Source of the DNA: Larus michahellis
Lineage: Eukaryota; Chordata; Aves; Charadriiformes; Laridae
Assembly (NCBI RefSeq): GCF_964199755.1
Contig: NC_133906.1
Span: 15,659,378-15,723,377 of the forward strand
DNA length: 64,000 nt
Reading direction: 5' to 3'
This document shows, piece by piece, positions 1 through 11,369 of this stretch; the first letter of the stretch is position 1, and the number at the start of each line of letters is the position of its first letter. The notes below the pieces were generated by a model. That model was not told the DNA's origin. It did no database searches and saw only the letters and a list, made by a program, of their open reading frames with translations. A program made the position numbers and the translations under genes.

Positions 1-1719
1 TCAGAGAGAGATGCATTATTCTGTCACGGTAAAATGAAATTTATACTTATCACTGGCTTTGCAGCGATTAGTATGAAAATGAAAAACTGCATTTATTTGA
101 TGCTATTTCTGTTGAAATTTATCCTTTTGAATGTGTCACTTGGGCTGCTGGTTGTTTGGTTGGGCATCCAACAAACAAGCTCTCCTGCACCAGTGAAGAA
201 CAAGGTGGAGGGGCCCGGCCCCTCCGGGCTTTGCTGAAACACCCCAACCAGGACCAACCCCCCAGCTGGGACCAGTTGGTTTGTTAGGGCTTATCTCAGT
301 AGTTCATTGTCCCACTGACAGGGATAAAAGCAACTGATGCTTCTTTAGGAGGAAGCCAGGCCACCTGTGAGCATCCCAGTAAAACCAGGCTGTCCAACAA
401 GATGGTACTGGGAAAGAGGAAGGGGAAAGCTCAGGGGGAAGGGGGAGTGGGATGGGATATCCCCCCCATTTGTGATGCTGCCTTGGAACCCTGTCACCAA
501 GGCAGCCAGGCAGACGTGGGATGATGCTCTCCCCACTGGGTTTCCCTGTTTGGAGGCTTCCTGAGTCCGTGGTAACTATAAAAATACCGTTTCTCTCACC
601 CCTGTGAACACATAGCTTGCAGTTATGTTACCCAAGTGTATAGATGTGGGCCCATTTGAATGCGATATTTGTAAGATATCCTTAAAATGCAAAAAGCCTT
701 AGAGACAGATCTCTTGATAAGAAAGAAGCAGAAGAAAGTAAATGTGGATGGGGAATTAACAGCACCAGAGCAGCAAACAGCTAAGGGTAGACAATTTTTC
801 TAGTAGCAAACTATTTCTGTGTGTTTATCTATAACAGTAAGATGACCTCTTACCTCTTTTTTTTTTTTTTTTTTACAATTAAATAGTGTCTCACAATAGT
901 GGTTTAAATAGGCTTCTCAAACAAAGAAAGATAAAACTGGAGTTGAATTGTAACATCAAATCCAAGGTCTTTCAAAGCCTTGAATTGCATATGCCAGTTT
1001 TGGTTGCATCGAAAATTCAAAAGGAAATATCTGGAGAAGAGGGTTGTACAGGGTTTGGGTTTTTTTTTTTTTCAGGCTCCACCCAAATTTTAATGTTCTT
1101 TCATTTCCAGAATGCTCACAAGCACTGCTGATCTACCGAGATTTTTCAGGAGACCATAAATCATCCTAAATAGCCCAAGCCTGTGGGAGTCCCATTTTGT
1201 TGGCTCGGACTCTGCCAAGGCAGCTCATGAAATCAGATGTAAATTTAACCTCAAACCAGGTACAAACACTGTCTCTGTGGGCCATGGTTTTGTACAGTGC
1301 CAAACAGTAGTCTGTAAAAAATCAGGTAGCAGGGGATGGAGACTGGGGTTTTATTTCTGAAGCCTGGTTGTTGCTGCTCTTCATCAAGATAGGGAAAACA
1401 GGAAATTTCATATTTTTCCTGTGTGAACTACTAAAGGCTGCTTGAGAGTATAGGAGCTAAGATGGTATTTAAATTTAATTGAAAACCCTATATGAGAAAC
1501 CATTTCAAGACTCAAAAACAAAGACATGAAAGATAAATCAGCCAAACCCTTACAATCCTCAGTCTTCCGGTTGACCTCATTATCTCTTTGTAGCGGCCGA
1601 TGTGGCATGCCCTGGGTTGACAGCAGAACTGATTAACATTGGTGATTGGTTTTGCTAATGACTCTTGCCCATTGATAGCATAATATTGTTGTATTTGATC
1701 AAATACAAATTTATTTCAG
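1..1719. other. Noncoding flank or intron upstream of the YFPYYRT gene
   Basis: I see no supportable exon here. The open frame at 34-237 (67 codons, hydrophobic start) has no convincing splice signal and no recognisable family. The stretch also has two short T-runs (about 857-874 and 1061-1072). If the gene that continues at 1720 has further 5' exons, this segment is intron. The sequence just before 1720 ends in a T-rich stretch and CAG, as an acceptor should. Confidence 0.4.
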
Positions 1720-2184
1720 GAGCTTCCAGGAGATCTGGAGACAAGGGATGAAACCACTCCCCCACCATCCAGGCCAGGAGTCTTGGAGCACGTCCCGCTG
1801 ACCAGGGACAGTTCTGAAGACTTGAATACAAAAATATCGCATTGCAATGACCATTCAGTCCGAGAACACCTGGCGTTTACTCTTGAGTACCTGCCCTACT
1901 ATAGAACCTCTTACATCTTTATCAGCCCATCTTCCCTTGCCGCATCGCACATCAGCACAGAAACGGCAGAAAGCTTCAATGATGGCGAGGTTAACACTAA
2001 GCATGATGAGAAAGTGAGTTATTCAGCTGCTTCCACAGGATATTTTCCATGTTACAGAACATCTGAAGAGCTTCTTGGCCAGCCACTCGCATATGGATTA
2101 AATACAGAGGAAAAAAACCCTGATAACGATGGGAAAGATGAGAGCGAAGGCGGATGTGCAGAGGATGTTGGAGATGCTGAGAAA
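1720..2184 (+). CDS. YFPYYRT gene, exon a (155 codons)
   Basis: The frame is open from the acceptor at 1718-1719 to the donor GT at 2185. It begins E-L-P-G-D-L-E and holds motif copies 1 and 2. A second donor-like site (GAGAAA followed by GTGAGT) lies inside the exon near 2008. The frame reads on through it into motif copy 2, so I treat it as coding; alternative splicing there cannot be excluded. Confidence 0.5.
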
Positions 2185-3385
2185 GTAAGCTGCAAGGGTA
2201 ATTGCTAAATTGCTCCCTGAGATTGTCCAGAACCAGGGAATGCTCCGTCCTCCACGAGTGGGAGCACTGACCCCACCAGCCCCAGGGCCACACTGGCCTT
2301 ACCAACGGCCCCAGTGTTGTAGCTGCATCAGACGTGGAGACGTGCTTTGCTTGAGTATTGCTACTGCACTTCCCTTTAGTCGAGGTCATGCACAAAGAAA
2401 TGCAGAATTTGTGCAGGCAGGGTCTTTGCGTGAACACATACTTTCAGGGCAGGAAGAGACATAACTGGGAAAAAAACCCAAACAAAATCAGCCAAAGGCG
2501 AGAGTGGGAGCCCCTGCGGCTGGTTGAGGTGTGTGCGGCGGGGACATGTCCCTGCACCCTGGGTCTGAGCGAGGCACCTCAGCTCCCTCTATCACACAAA
2601 CAGCCTCTTAGGAATTCTTGTCACCCTGCCCAGACTGTTTCAAAGTCTACGTGCTTAAATGGGGTTCACTTAGGTGAGGTGAAACTCACCTTTAATGTTT
2701 CTGAAAGCGGTAGGAAGGGAGGAAGAGAGGTGGGCACATCTCACACTGTTCTGTTCCCCAAAATTAGACCCTTAACACAATAATGGATTGTGCTCTGAAA
2801 ACACAATGCAGGGGTAGAGCTATCTGCAAGGAGGAGATACCTGAGACAGCCAGCAAAGTCCCTGTCCCTTGAAACAACCCCAGAGACCCCCACTCCTGCT
2901 ATGTGGGGACACTTGGCTCTGGATGAGACTTGTCCCATTGCTGCAGGGGACTGCTGCAGGGGACTGCTGCGTCCCCAAAGGCAGCACAGTTTCCAATGTG
3001 TCATCCCTGCTTTTAAATCATTTGAGACCTTAGTTTTTGGTCTTGTACGTGTTTCTTTCAGACCATCCCACCAAGTTTGGAGTTGGACAAGAGGGCACTT
3101 TCCTCTATGGCTGATGAAGAGCCACCAGCCCACCAACTCCTAGGAGACAGCACCTCTGAACGCTGCCCATCAACCATCCCCTTCCCCAGCGGGCTGCCAG
3201 GTCTGAATCAGACCTTTCCCTCCAGCAGGTACTTTCCTTACTACAGGACAGAGGGAGAGCTCTGTCCTGACCCAGCTCTGGGTGACGGGTTCCTCACAGG
3301 GACAGGAGGTTTGGAGAACAAAGAGGGACGACAAGGGGGAGAAATGGGTATTTGGAATCTTTGTGCCAGCTGCGTGGTGTGCTGA
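1720..3385 (+). CDS. Unrecognised protein with three Y-[FL]-P-[YC]-Y-R-T motifs, 3' part (two exons)
   Basis: I do not recognise this gene. Two long open exons, 1720-2184 and 3062-3385, join in phase 0: the first starts after TTATTTCAG and ends before GTAAGC, the second starts after TTTCTTTCAG and ends at a TGA. Together they give 262 residues, partial at the 5' end because the first exon opens in frame at an acceptor. The striking feature is a repeated heptapeptide: YLPYYRT at 1888-1908, YFPCYRT at 2041-2061 and YFPYYRT at 3230-3250, the last two followed by S/T-E-x-E/L-L-like residues. Spacing is 51 and 104 residues, roughly one and two units. The rest is polar, rich in acidic residues, Ser, Pro and Gly, with no membrane segment, suggesting a largely disordered protein. 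The gene lies about 20 kb upstream of SLC25A48 on the same strand. I recall no human protein-coding gene at this place. The alternative is chance open frames in a noncoding transcript, but matching phases plus three motifs across an intron argue against it. Confidence 0.5.
3062..3385 (+). CDS. YFPYYRT gene, terminal coding exon (107 codons plus stop)
   Basis: It starts T-I-P-P-S-L-E-L in phase 0 after a good pyrimidine tract and CAG, carries motif copy 3 at 3230-3250, and ends in a Cys-rich tail (C-A-S-C-V-V-C) before TGA at 3383-3385. No clear AATAAA is seen within the next kilobase, so the transcript end is unknown. Confidence 0.5.
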   Translation, partial: TIPPSLELDKRALSSMADEEPPAHQLLGDSTSERCPSTIPFPSGLPGLNQTFPSSRYFPYYRTEGELCPDPALGDGFLTGTGGLENKEGRQGGEMGIWNLCASCVVC

Positions 3386-6300
3386 GAACAAAGCCGGAGG
3401 GGTTGTCTTCGTCAGCAAAAGATTGAGTCAACACAGGCAAGAATGAGAAGCTCTTGAAACCTACAACAATGTGAAAATCCGCATGAATATGGAGTAGAAA
3501 TACTCCTGCCCTCAAACAAAACAAGTGATAACCTGGCCCGTGTAATGACAGCAGAAAGCAGCAGCGAGGGAAATGACTGATTTGGGGGATCCAGATAAAC
3601 TTGCCCTAGAAAATATCCCGAAGGAAGAGGGCGAGGAAGAGAACTGTGTTTTTCTGTGGCTAATCCCAAAGGCTAGATGGTCACTTGAGGGATGTGCAGC
3701 TATAGGAAATGGCCAACGGGAAAAAAAAATAAGAATTATTTAAATCTAAGCTGCTTGGAGGAATTAAGCAGAGACCTAATTTCCAGTAGGGATTGGGAAA
3801 TACATTTCCTCTCTCCTCCACTACAATTCTTCCATTGTATTAATGGCATGTGTTAGACCTGGTTACTGTGCACAAGTCATACACAGGAGAAAAAAAAGCA
3901 TTTTTATTTGAATTCTTTGTCAATATAATTTTTTGAACACATTTCCATTATGTCTGTCTTCATTTCACTTGCACAGTCAGTAATGAAAATATTCCTGATG
4001 ACTTTAATATGTGCAACTATGAGCTGCTATAAAACATCAGTTTTGACTCTGGGAAACCGGGCAACAGCATCCAGGAACAACTTGGCTTTGGTGAATCTTG
4101 ACCGATTTACACCAGATGAGGATCTGACCAAAAAAAGGTCAGGGCGGTGTTTCCTTTGCAATTGTGAAATCTTGCAACACACTCTCCTTACTGCCAACTA
4201 TGTCACCTCTTTGAGACGCCACACAAGTTGATGAAGCTCTTTTCCGACCCTGCTATGTGCGTAGACACTTGCTGCTCAAAATAGAGGTGTTTACTCCAAC
4301 CATTTGGTCAGTCTTTGACTGCTTCTGTAATGATGACACATTGGTATTGACAACCTGCAGCTGAACGTACCAGTGTTACCTAGTTTCTCTAAGCGATTGA
4401 AGATGCAAAATGCATCATATTTAGCTACATCTCCATAGTTAGACAAGTTTTCCTTGTGGATGACACTAAGGCCAGGAAGGCGACAGCCTTGTGAGGTACG
4501 TGAGGATTTGGATAATAACTTCTACCCACGCTGCACTTAAGTGTTTTTGACAGGCAGGGAAGGGTTTTTGGCTGGATGCTGGGACCCAGCAGAGGACAGG
4601 AGCTTCAACCCTGGTCTTTCTGGACTGCTCAGGATGAGGTGATGCACCACCCTGAAGCCTGTGTCCCCCTGCGGGTGAGAGCTTGGTACTGTTCCAGGGA
4701 ACCTGGGCTTGGTCAAACTGCTGAAATTTCATCCCGATATCCATGCACAGCTGTCCTGGCTGGAAACATGAAGGCAACCAGAGCAGCTGGCGTTGCCTTC
4801 CCTGCCCCACATCCCTGCACCCCCGTGGGCACCTCAGTATCATTCTGACACCTCCTCCCTGAAAAATAAGATGAATCAGATTCCGGTTGAACCGAGCCAG
4901 GCTGTATGAAATAGTTTCTGGTTTTAAGTGTGAAGAAGGCCTATGCCTTGGGTATGTTGAAAGCAAGCCATGGAAAATATAGCGGGATTATCTAAACTCA
5001 AGAGATGGGGCAGAGGAGGGAGGGAAATCTGTCTGAAAATTGGGTGTGATTTATTCTGAGAATATTAAATTCAGCATTTCCACAAAATTGGCATATTAAA
5101 ATAGTTTAAACTATGTAATATCAAGTCTACAAATCTGCCTGACTTCCACTAGATAGAAATTAGCTGCTTTCTATTGGCTGTACTTGATAATTTATGGGAA
5201 CAATGAACATCAGAAATCAAGGATTTGGGAGATGAGAATATTACAAGCTTTACCCTTCTGGATCAGAAAAGCCTAATTTTAATCAAAAGCCAGCAAATAT
5301 CATATGTTGCCATCTGGAAACTGGAGCTGAACAAATCTCTGGATTTTAATATATTTTCCATACAGTCTCGCTTAGAGGTAGAAAGGAAAGGATGGAGGGC
5401 AGAGTTGGAAGCTTCTGTGTTTCTCTCAAAGGCTTATGCTGCTTTATTACTTTTCCACATAGTTAACATCCTGTACACAGAGAGCAAATGATTTTCCTCA
5501 AACTGCCCCATGGATCAGATTGCTACCTCAGAGAGGACATCGTGTACCTTTGCCCCAAGAGAGGTCCTAGTCAGCTGGAAATAACAAACAGTTCAGTTCA
5601 GCCTCGTGTACTGATAACATATTTCCTTTCATCTCTCTATTTGAAAAATTCATAACTATTGCTCTAAACCCTCAGTACTTCAATATTAGTGGTTCTCTGG
5701 AGTTGGAAAAACAATCCGCAATTACTTTGATGCATGCTGTGTAGTCTTCATTGATCCCATTTAAGCTTTTAATCTCATGAATTCACAAACTTAATTCATA
5801 AACCAAACCAAACAAACTGTGGCAAAGTATGCCCTTTAATAACAAAAGTGGTCATGACCATCACTGTCTTTGGGGATTTCTTATAACGCGGGTTCTTCTT
5901 TCTCAAGAGCTGATGTTAGATTTCATTTGGAAAGGGGGATAAAGACTTAGTCACAATATTTGTTAATCTGCGTACCCCTAGGGAAAAAACCTCTTTCAGA
6001 GTCGATAAAAAGGTTCACACAGACTTTGCAGGGCATGGAATTTGTCTCTGAAATTAGGTACGAGAGGCTTTCTTTAGTAAAGTACTCCAGGCCTTAAGAC
6101 CTAGACCCAAAGCATCCTAAAATCAGTAAGAAACCTCCCTCAGCCTCAGCGAGGTGGGACTTGGGCCTCCAGTCTCCCCCTGTGGCGTAGAGCAGCAAGC
6201 CGAAATGGTCCCTTTGTAAACCCACCAAACGCTGCTTTAGGGAGAAAATTAGCTCGGCAACGCTCAACTGTATCCGTGTGCAGCCTGCTGCAGGGACCGT

Positions 6301-6894
6301 GATTAGCTAAGCTCTCCTTCCTCTCCCAAATCCTGATTACGTCGACGTATGTGACTTAATAACTTTACTTTGAACTCTGTTAGAAACGAAGCTTTTGGCA
6401 AGTAGCACTTATCATAGAGGAGCAGAACCCGGCATTAAACAAAGAAGCTTAAATAGGTCCCTTCCCCGCAACGTGATCGGGAGGAATGGAAGCAATTCAT
6501 TAATACGAAACAACCTGGCTTCCATTCAGAACCATATTTGCGGTGAGCGATGAGAGAATACCTTGAATGCAGACCTCCCGTGCCAAAAGCAGCACACGCA
6601 CATCGGTGGGGGAACCACACAGCCCTCCTGCTGATGCACCAACCCAGGCTTCTTTGTTTTGCCAATGCAATTTAGGAACCACATCAGACATTGGGAACTG
6701 TGTTTTGCTGAACAGGAATAGGTTGGCGGTCGTGCCTGAGGGCACTAATCATCAGCAGGAATAAATGGAAACACAAAGGAATGAAGAAGCGAGGGATGCA
6801 AGCTCCAGTGGTCCACATGGAAGCTGGGGCATCAGGAGGGGAAGCAGCTGCGCTCCCCGTCACACCTGGACCCTCAAATAGATTTGATTAGTCT
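3386..6894. other. Noncoding intergenic stretch
   Basis: No exon with both splice signals and a recognisable product is visible. A 93-codon frame at 3950-4231 contains a short S-C-Y-K-T-S that faintly recalls the upstream motif but lacks the preceding aromatic-Phe-Pro residues. I treat it as noncoding. Confidence 0.5.
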
Positions 6895-7226
6895 ATCATA
6901 GAATGTGTTGGGTTGGAAGGGACCTCTAAAGGCCATCTAGTCCAACCCCCCTGCAGTGAGCAGGGACATCTTCAACTAGATCAGGTTGCTCAGAGCCTCA
7001 TCAAGCCTGGCCTGGAATGTCTCCAGGGATGGAGCCTCCACCACCTCTCTGGGCAACCTGGGCCAGTGTCTCACCACCCTCATTGTAAAGAACTTCTTCC
7101 TAATGTCTAATCTAAACCTACCCCGCTCTAGTTTAAAACCACTGCCCCTTGTCCTAGTGCTGTGTGCCCTTGCAAACAGCCCCTCCCTAGCTTTCTTCTA
7201 GGCCCCCTTCAGGTACTGGAAGGACA
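6895..7226 (-). repeat. CR1 LINE 3' fragment, antisense
   Basis: Read on the minus strand this is the 3' end of a CR1 non-LTR retrotransposon. It starts on the plus strand with a decayed terminal ATAGAAT unit, followed by the GGTTGGAAGGGACCTCT block, the conserved GTCCAACCCCCCTGC and the CCACCACCTCTCTGGGCAACCTG segment that encodes the last residues of ORF2. It is 5' truncated near CAGGTACTGGAAGG and holds several stops, so it is an old, inactive copy. Confidence 0.93.
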
Positions 7227-8620
7227 TCTATTCTGACATCTATATCCATACCATACAGCAAACAGTCCACTGACCTACCTAATCCCCCATAAATCTATCC
7301 ATCCCTGCCCCACCACTACCAGTTCTCATTAACCCCCTCCAGGCTCCCAGGCTGCTGGGGGCACTTTCACCTTTCCCAGGAACACAAGCTGATGGGATTT
7401 GCAGGTGCGGGTAAGGCAGAAATGCCAGCACCTGATCCAAGTTATGCAGTCTTTATTTTGACTTCTGCAGCAATCATTAGTCTCACATGTGGAAAAAACT
7501 CATGTGCTGTGTATTTTAGTTAGCGGTCTTTTATCGAAGCTGGTGTCCTTGGGCTAGTTTCTGCTACTGGTAAATGTAAATGGAGAAATGAATTCCCCAG
7601 GACAGCCTTACGGCAGGATCACCTGGGCTGTGGGGCTCCTCCAAGCAAATGAATGAAGCGTATACATTGTGTAGGGGAACGAATGACTGTCCTTCTGCTT
7701 TCCTGAGCCCTCCTGTGCATGGGGTTGTCACGCCTCAGTTATTGCATGGGGCACAGCAACCTGCACGGCGATCGCCTGCGGGCCGGGGTGAAACTGGGGC
7801 ACCTTCCCCTGTTATTAGCTGAGGAAAAAAAAATCATGCCAAAGACTAGAGGTGGCACAAAACTCTGCAATTGCTTCTGTTGCAATTGCGCCAAGGAGCA
7901 AGCACGCTCCGTGATGGCTAGTACGGAACAAAATTATCAGAATGCTAAAAAGGAGACTCTTGCTGAAGCAAGATTTGAAGGCGACTGGCAATATGTGCAA
8001 TGCAAAGGGATTGTGGCGGGGAGCGAGGAGTTAAGCTCGCCTGGCTGGATGGAGGGCTGTGAAAATAGACACCAACCTGGCAGGGAAGGGAGGATCAGCC
8101 CGGAGGATGCAACCTCTCATTCCCACTCTTCCATGGCTGAGACATCAAAAACCCCAACACAATATAAAGCCGAACAATAGGGGTCTGACAGCTGCAGAGT
8201 GTTTGAACAACACGTCAGATGGGAAAGTTTGTGAAATCTTCTCTATCCCGCCAGAGCAGGGGAGCTGCGGCTTTTCCTGGTTTCTCTGACTGTCTTTTCC
8301 CTGGACAGTGGAGTCGCCGTCAGCGCGTGGGGTGAGCAGAGGGAATCACCCCGGCAATGCGGGGACAGCAGCTGAAGTGACACTTGCTTAGACCAGAGGT
8401 TGCGCCCCAGGTCCTCCCCTGTCCCACCACATCCTCCCAGGGACCTGGCGCCCACCCGCACCCACTGAGCCTTGTATTTGCTCCCGAAATAGGTCTCATC
8501 TTGCAGCAATGTGCTTATTGCTCCCTTTGAAGACCTTGTTTTCTTACGGCATCCTCACGAATACGTGGGCTAGGTCAAGGTGATGGCGTCTCCCTCCAAG
8601 CAGCTGCCCCGTTAGCACCT
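7227..8620. other. Noncoding intergenic stretch with a 153-codon open frame
   Basis: The plus-strand frame 7719-8180 is open for 153 codons and includes a small Cys-rich patch (C-N-C-F-C-C-N-C). It has no recognisable domain, no motif match and no splice context that stands out, so I do not call it a gene. Confidence 0.35.
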
Positions 8621-9270
8621 GATGCTGGATAATAACAATGATTAATGAATCTTAATCTTCCTGTCACAATTCCCTTTCATTAATATTTATATCTGGCAGA
8701 TGTACCCCCAAGGGGGAACTTGAATTGCTAAGTATTAGTCTGCAATGTACAGCTGGTATTTTCTGCAGCAACTTCGAGGACATTCTTCTAAACAGCACAT
8801 TATGTGCAATTTTATTTTCAACTCATTGTTAATGCTGTCATGTGTCAGCCTAGAGAATAATGTTTATTTTAGGCCCCCTCATCTGATGAAGTAAAAAAAC
8901 CCCTTAAATACCAACGTTTTGAGGAAAAAGGATCTGATCTAAAGGAATGATTATGCGCTTAAACAACTGGCATTATCATAGAGGTCAAGCCCGGCTATGG
9001 ATACACCACTGAGCCTCCTAATTACAACAGGGTGTAATTTAAGGCATCTTTAGCAGCCAGTGATTTTAAAAGTGTGCCATTTTCCAGTTAGATGTATGTG
9101 TTCAGCTGCTAAAAAAAAAAGTCTGGTGCAGCACTTTTAGAAGAATAAACATTCAATTAAATGATCTAGTTGAGTCCTTATAATTGGGCTGAAGTCTGTT
9201 TATAACTAATTCATAATGCAGCATCATTAGCCAAATGATTAATTGGTAATTACTCTATGAAAACAAATTA
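8620..9270. promoter_or_regulatory. AT-rich block resembling a conserved noncoding element
   Basis: The stretch is dense in ATTA/TAAT cores (for example around 8638-8655, 8678-8690, 9155-9175 and 9205-9270) and has no long open frame and no repeat signature. This composition is typical of deeply conserved enhancers near developmental genes, and the locus in other vertebrates lies near CXCL14 and NEUROG1. This is inference from composition alone. Confidence 0.3.
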
Positions 9271-11323
9271 ATCACTGTGCTTCCCAAACTACGATCCTCT
9301 CACTACACACTGTAGTGAACCATTTGGCTCTGGTCTATGCTTGTCTTGATTTATTTCTAGTTATCCATCTAAGTCCTAGCTATTAAGTTTGCAGGAATCT
9401 CCTCCCGGCTCTCAGCAACGCACTGTCAGCTGCAGCAATAGGCAGCACGAAAAACATTTTGCATTTTTTGTAAAATATTTTATTACCCTCCCCAGACATG
9501 CCTGAACGATGGATGGATGGATATGATTTCTTTGATCGAGCTCTCACTTGAAAATAGGAACATGAATCTTGCGATCACGTTCATGTATAGACTAAGGAAA
9601 TCAGCAGATGAGGATGGAAAATATGGTCAGCCTTTGTGCCTGAAGCATTCCTCAGCCTGCAAAGACTTCAACCTTAGAGTCAGACTTTCCAAAATAAGTT
9701 GTTAAACCATGTGGGCACAGAGAAAGCACGAATGTGTTGTATGTAAAAAAAAAATAATAATTAAAATAGCTGTGTGCACAGTTGGTGAGTTTTCTTCAGG
9801 AATTGATGGAAATGTCCCAGCATCTGGGAAAACATGGAAAACCATGTCCAGCCAGGGGAACGGTGAGGACACTTGAGTCCATCCACCAGCAGGGTCTGCA
9901 GCAGCCAGCAACAAGTCTGCTGCAGACAGCAATGGGCATGGAAGGAGCTTCACAGTCAAAACAGCCTCGAAAGAGAACACCACACATGGAAAAATAATTC
10001 TTCAAATGGCCATTAAACCCTTTTATCTCTGCTTGTTCCTAGAGAGATAAGGGAAACCAGAAACATTTTAAGAGAAAACAGAATGGCAGAAAGGAGAGGT
10101 GAGCTCTCAGGGAGCGTGCTGGTCATCTGGAGAAGAACAGGGCCATGAAGCATCTGCAGATAACACAAGAAAACTTGAAGCCCACCAAAATTGCAGGGTG
10201 CACTGAATTTCCTGAGGAAAGATTGCAAACAACGCGCTTAAATGACCAGAGCAGGCAGATGGGATGTAAAGTCACCCACGGGAGGTGGCTGGCTCAGGGG
10301 GAACTCAGGACCCAAGCCCAGGGGAGACATATCCTGCCAGTCCCACACTGAGCTCATGGTCCCTGAAAAGCACCGTGCTGGCTTCAGATATACAACTGAG
10401 ATTAACCACAAAGCACAGCTGGCAAATCACTGCTGTGTGATGGGTAATTTGCCAAATAGCCCCCAATTTACCAAAATCAGATCTACCTGAAGCCCCTTGA
10501 CAGCGAGTCAGATTTCCAGCATGTCCTTGTTCCAGCTTTTGAGAAAAAAATCAAGTGAAGCCAAAGGCTGTAAACAGCCAGAAAGTGGAGTACCAAGCCC
10601 TTCTCTCTGGGTGGTGACACTATGATAGCACTACATCTGGTAATTTTTACTAAAAAGGAAGCTGACGCTGCAAGGTGACACAGAAGATGTCAGCTTCTCC
10701 ATGCTCTAGGTATGATTCATAGCAGCTTTAGTATTTTAACAGAGTGAGTGGCTTCAGTGATGTGCTAGAAATAAGGGTCGAGCCTGTTTCTCAGCTCGGA
10801 CACCCCAGGGACTCTGTGCCGATTGCCAGATTGCTTCCTGGATGAGAGTGTGACTCGGCCATCAAACATTTTTTTACCCTTTGTATTCAGCTTTATGTAC
10901 CCAAAGCTGCTCCTGATGGGGTGCAGATGTTTCTCAGACTGAGTTATCACAGCAAACGGACAGGAGAAGGAACTACTGAAAACTCCGGAGGAGCTGAAGG
11001 GAAATCACGGCACTCTTGAATCACCGGTAAGGAAATAGTTGGGTAGAAAAACAGAAATGGCTTTTTTGTTGTTTTTTTTTTTCTTTTTTTTTCAGCAATC
11101 ATTGCTGCTGTCTCGTGGGAGGATGAAGGGACAGAAACTTAGATGATGCTTCTTAGGGACCATCAAAGAACTCTAAAATTTAATAAAACATAAAAACGCA
11201 TACAAGGAAAAGGAAAGGAGACAACACAGGCGGGGAGCCTGGCCACAGGCCCCCACTGGAGATGAGCTGGTGGGGAGCAGCAGCAGCTCGGGGGGCTCAA
11301 TCTAGGCCTCAGCATGTGTATGT
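9271..11323. other. Noncoding intergenic stretch
   Basis: No supportable gene. It contains a short perfect inverted repeat (CACTACA-CAC-TGTAGTG, about 9301-9317), a small GGAT microsatellite near 9509-9522 and a T-rich tract near 11070-11093. Confidence 0.5.
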
Positions 11324-11369
11324 GCTAATGATACTAACGCTGCTAATTGCACTAATTGCATTAATTCTG
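11324..11369. promoter_or_regulatory. Cluster of TAAT/ATTA homeodomain-type sites
   Basis: Within 46 bases there are CTAATGATACTAAC, then CTAATTGC, CTAATTGC and TTAATTC in near-tandem order. Homeodomain proteins bind TAAT cores, and paired or repeated TAATTG sites suit cooperative binding. The same bases also give a run of Leu, Ile and Ala codons in the 109-codon open frame 11262-11591, which would read as a membrane segment; I think the regulatory reading is more likely. Confidence 0.3.

Noticed and set aside
3950-4231. Frame with S-C-Y-K-T-S, a faint echo of the YFPCYRTS motif
   Set aside because: The aromatic-Phe-Pro part is missing, R is K, and no convincing acceptor and donor frame it.
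7719-8180. 153-codon plus-strand frame with a Cys-rich patch
   Set aside because: No recognisable domain, splice signal or repeat context; length is within chance for 64 kb in six frames.
9301-9317. Small perfect palindrome CACTACA-CAC-TGTAGTG
   Set aside because: A 7-bp arm is common by chance; no matching partner or motif.
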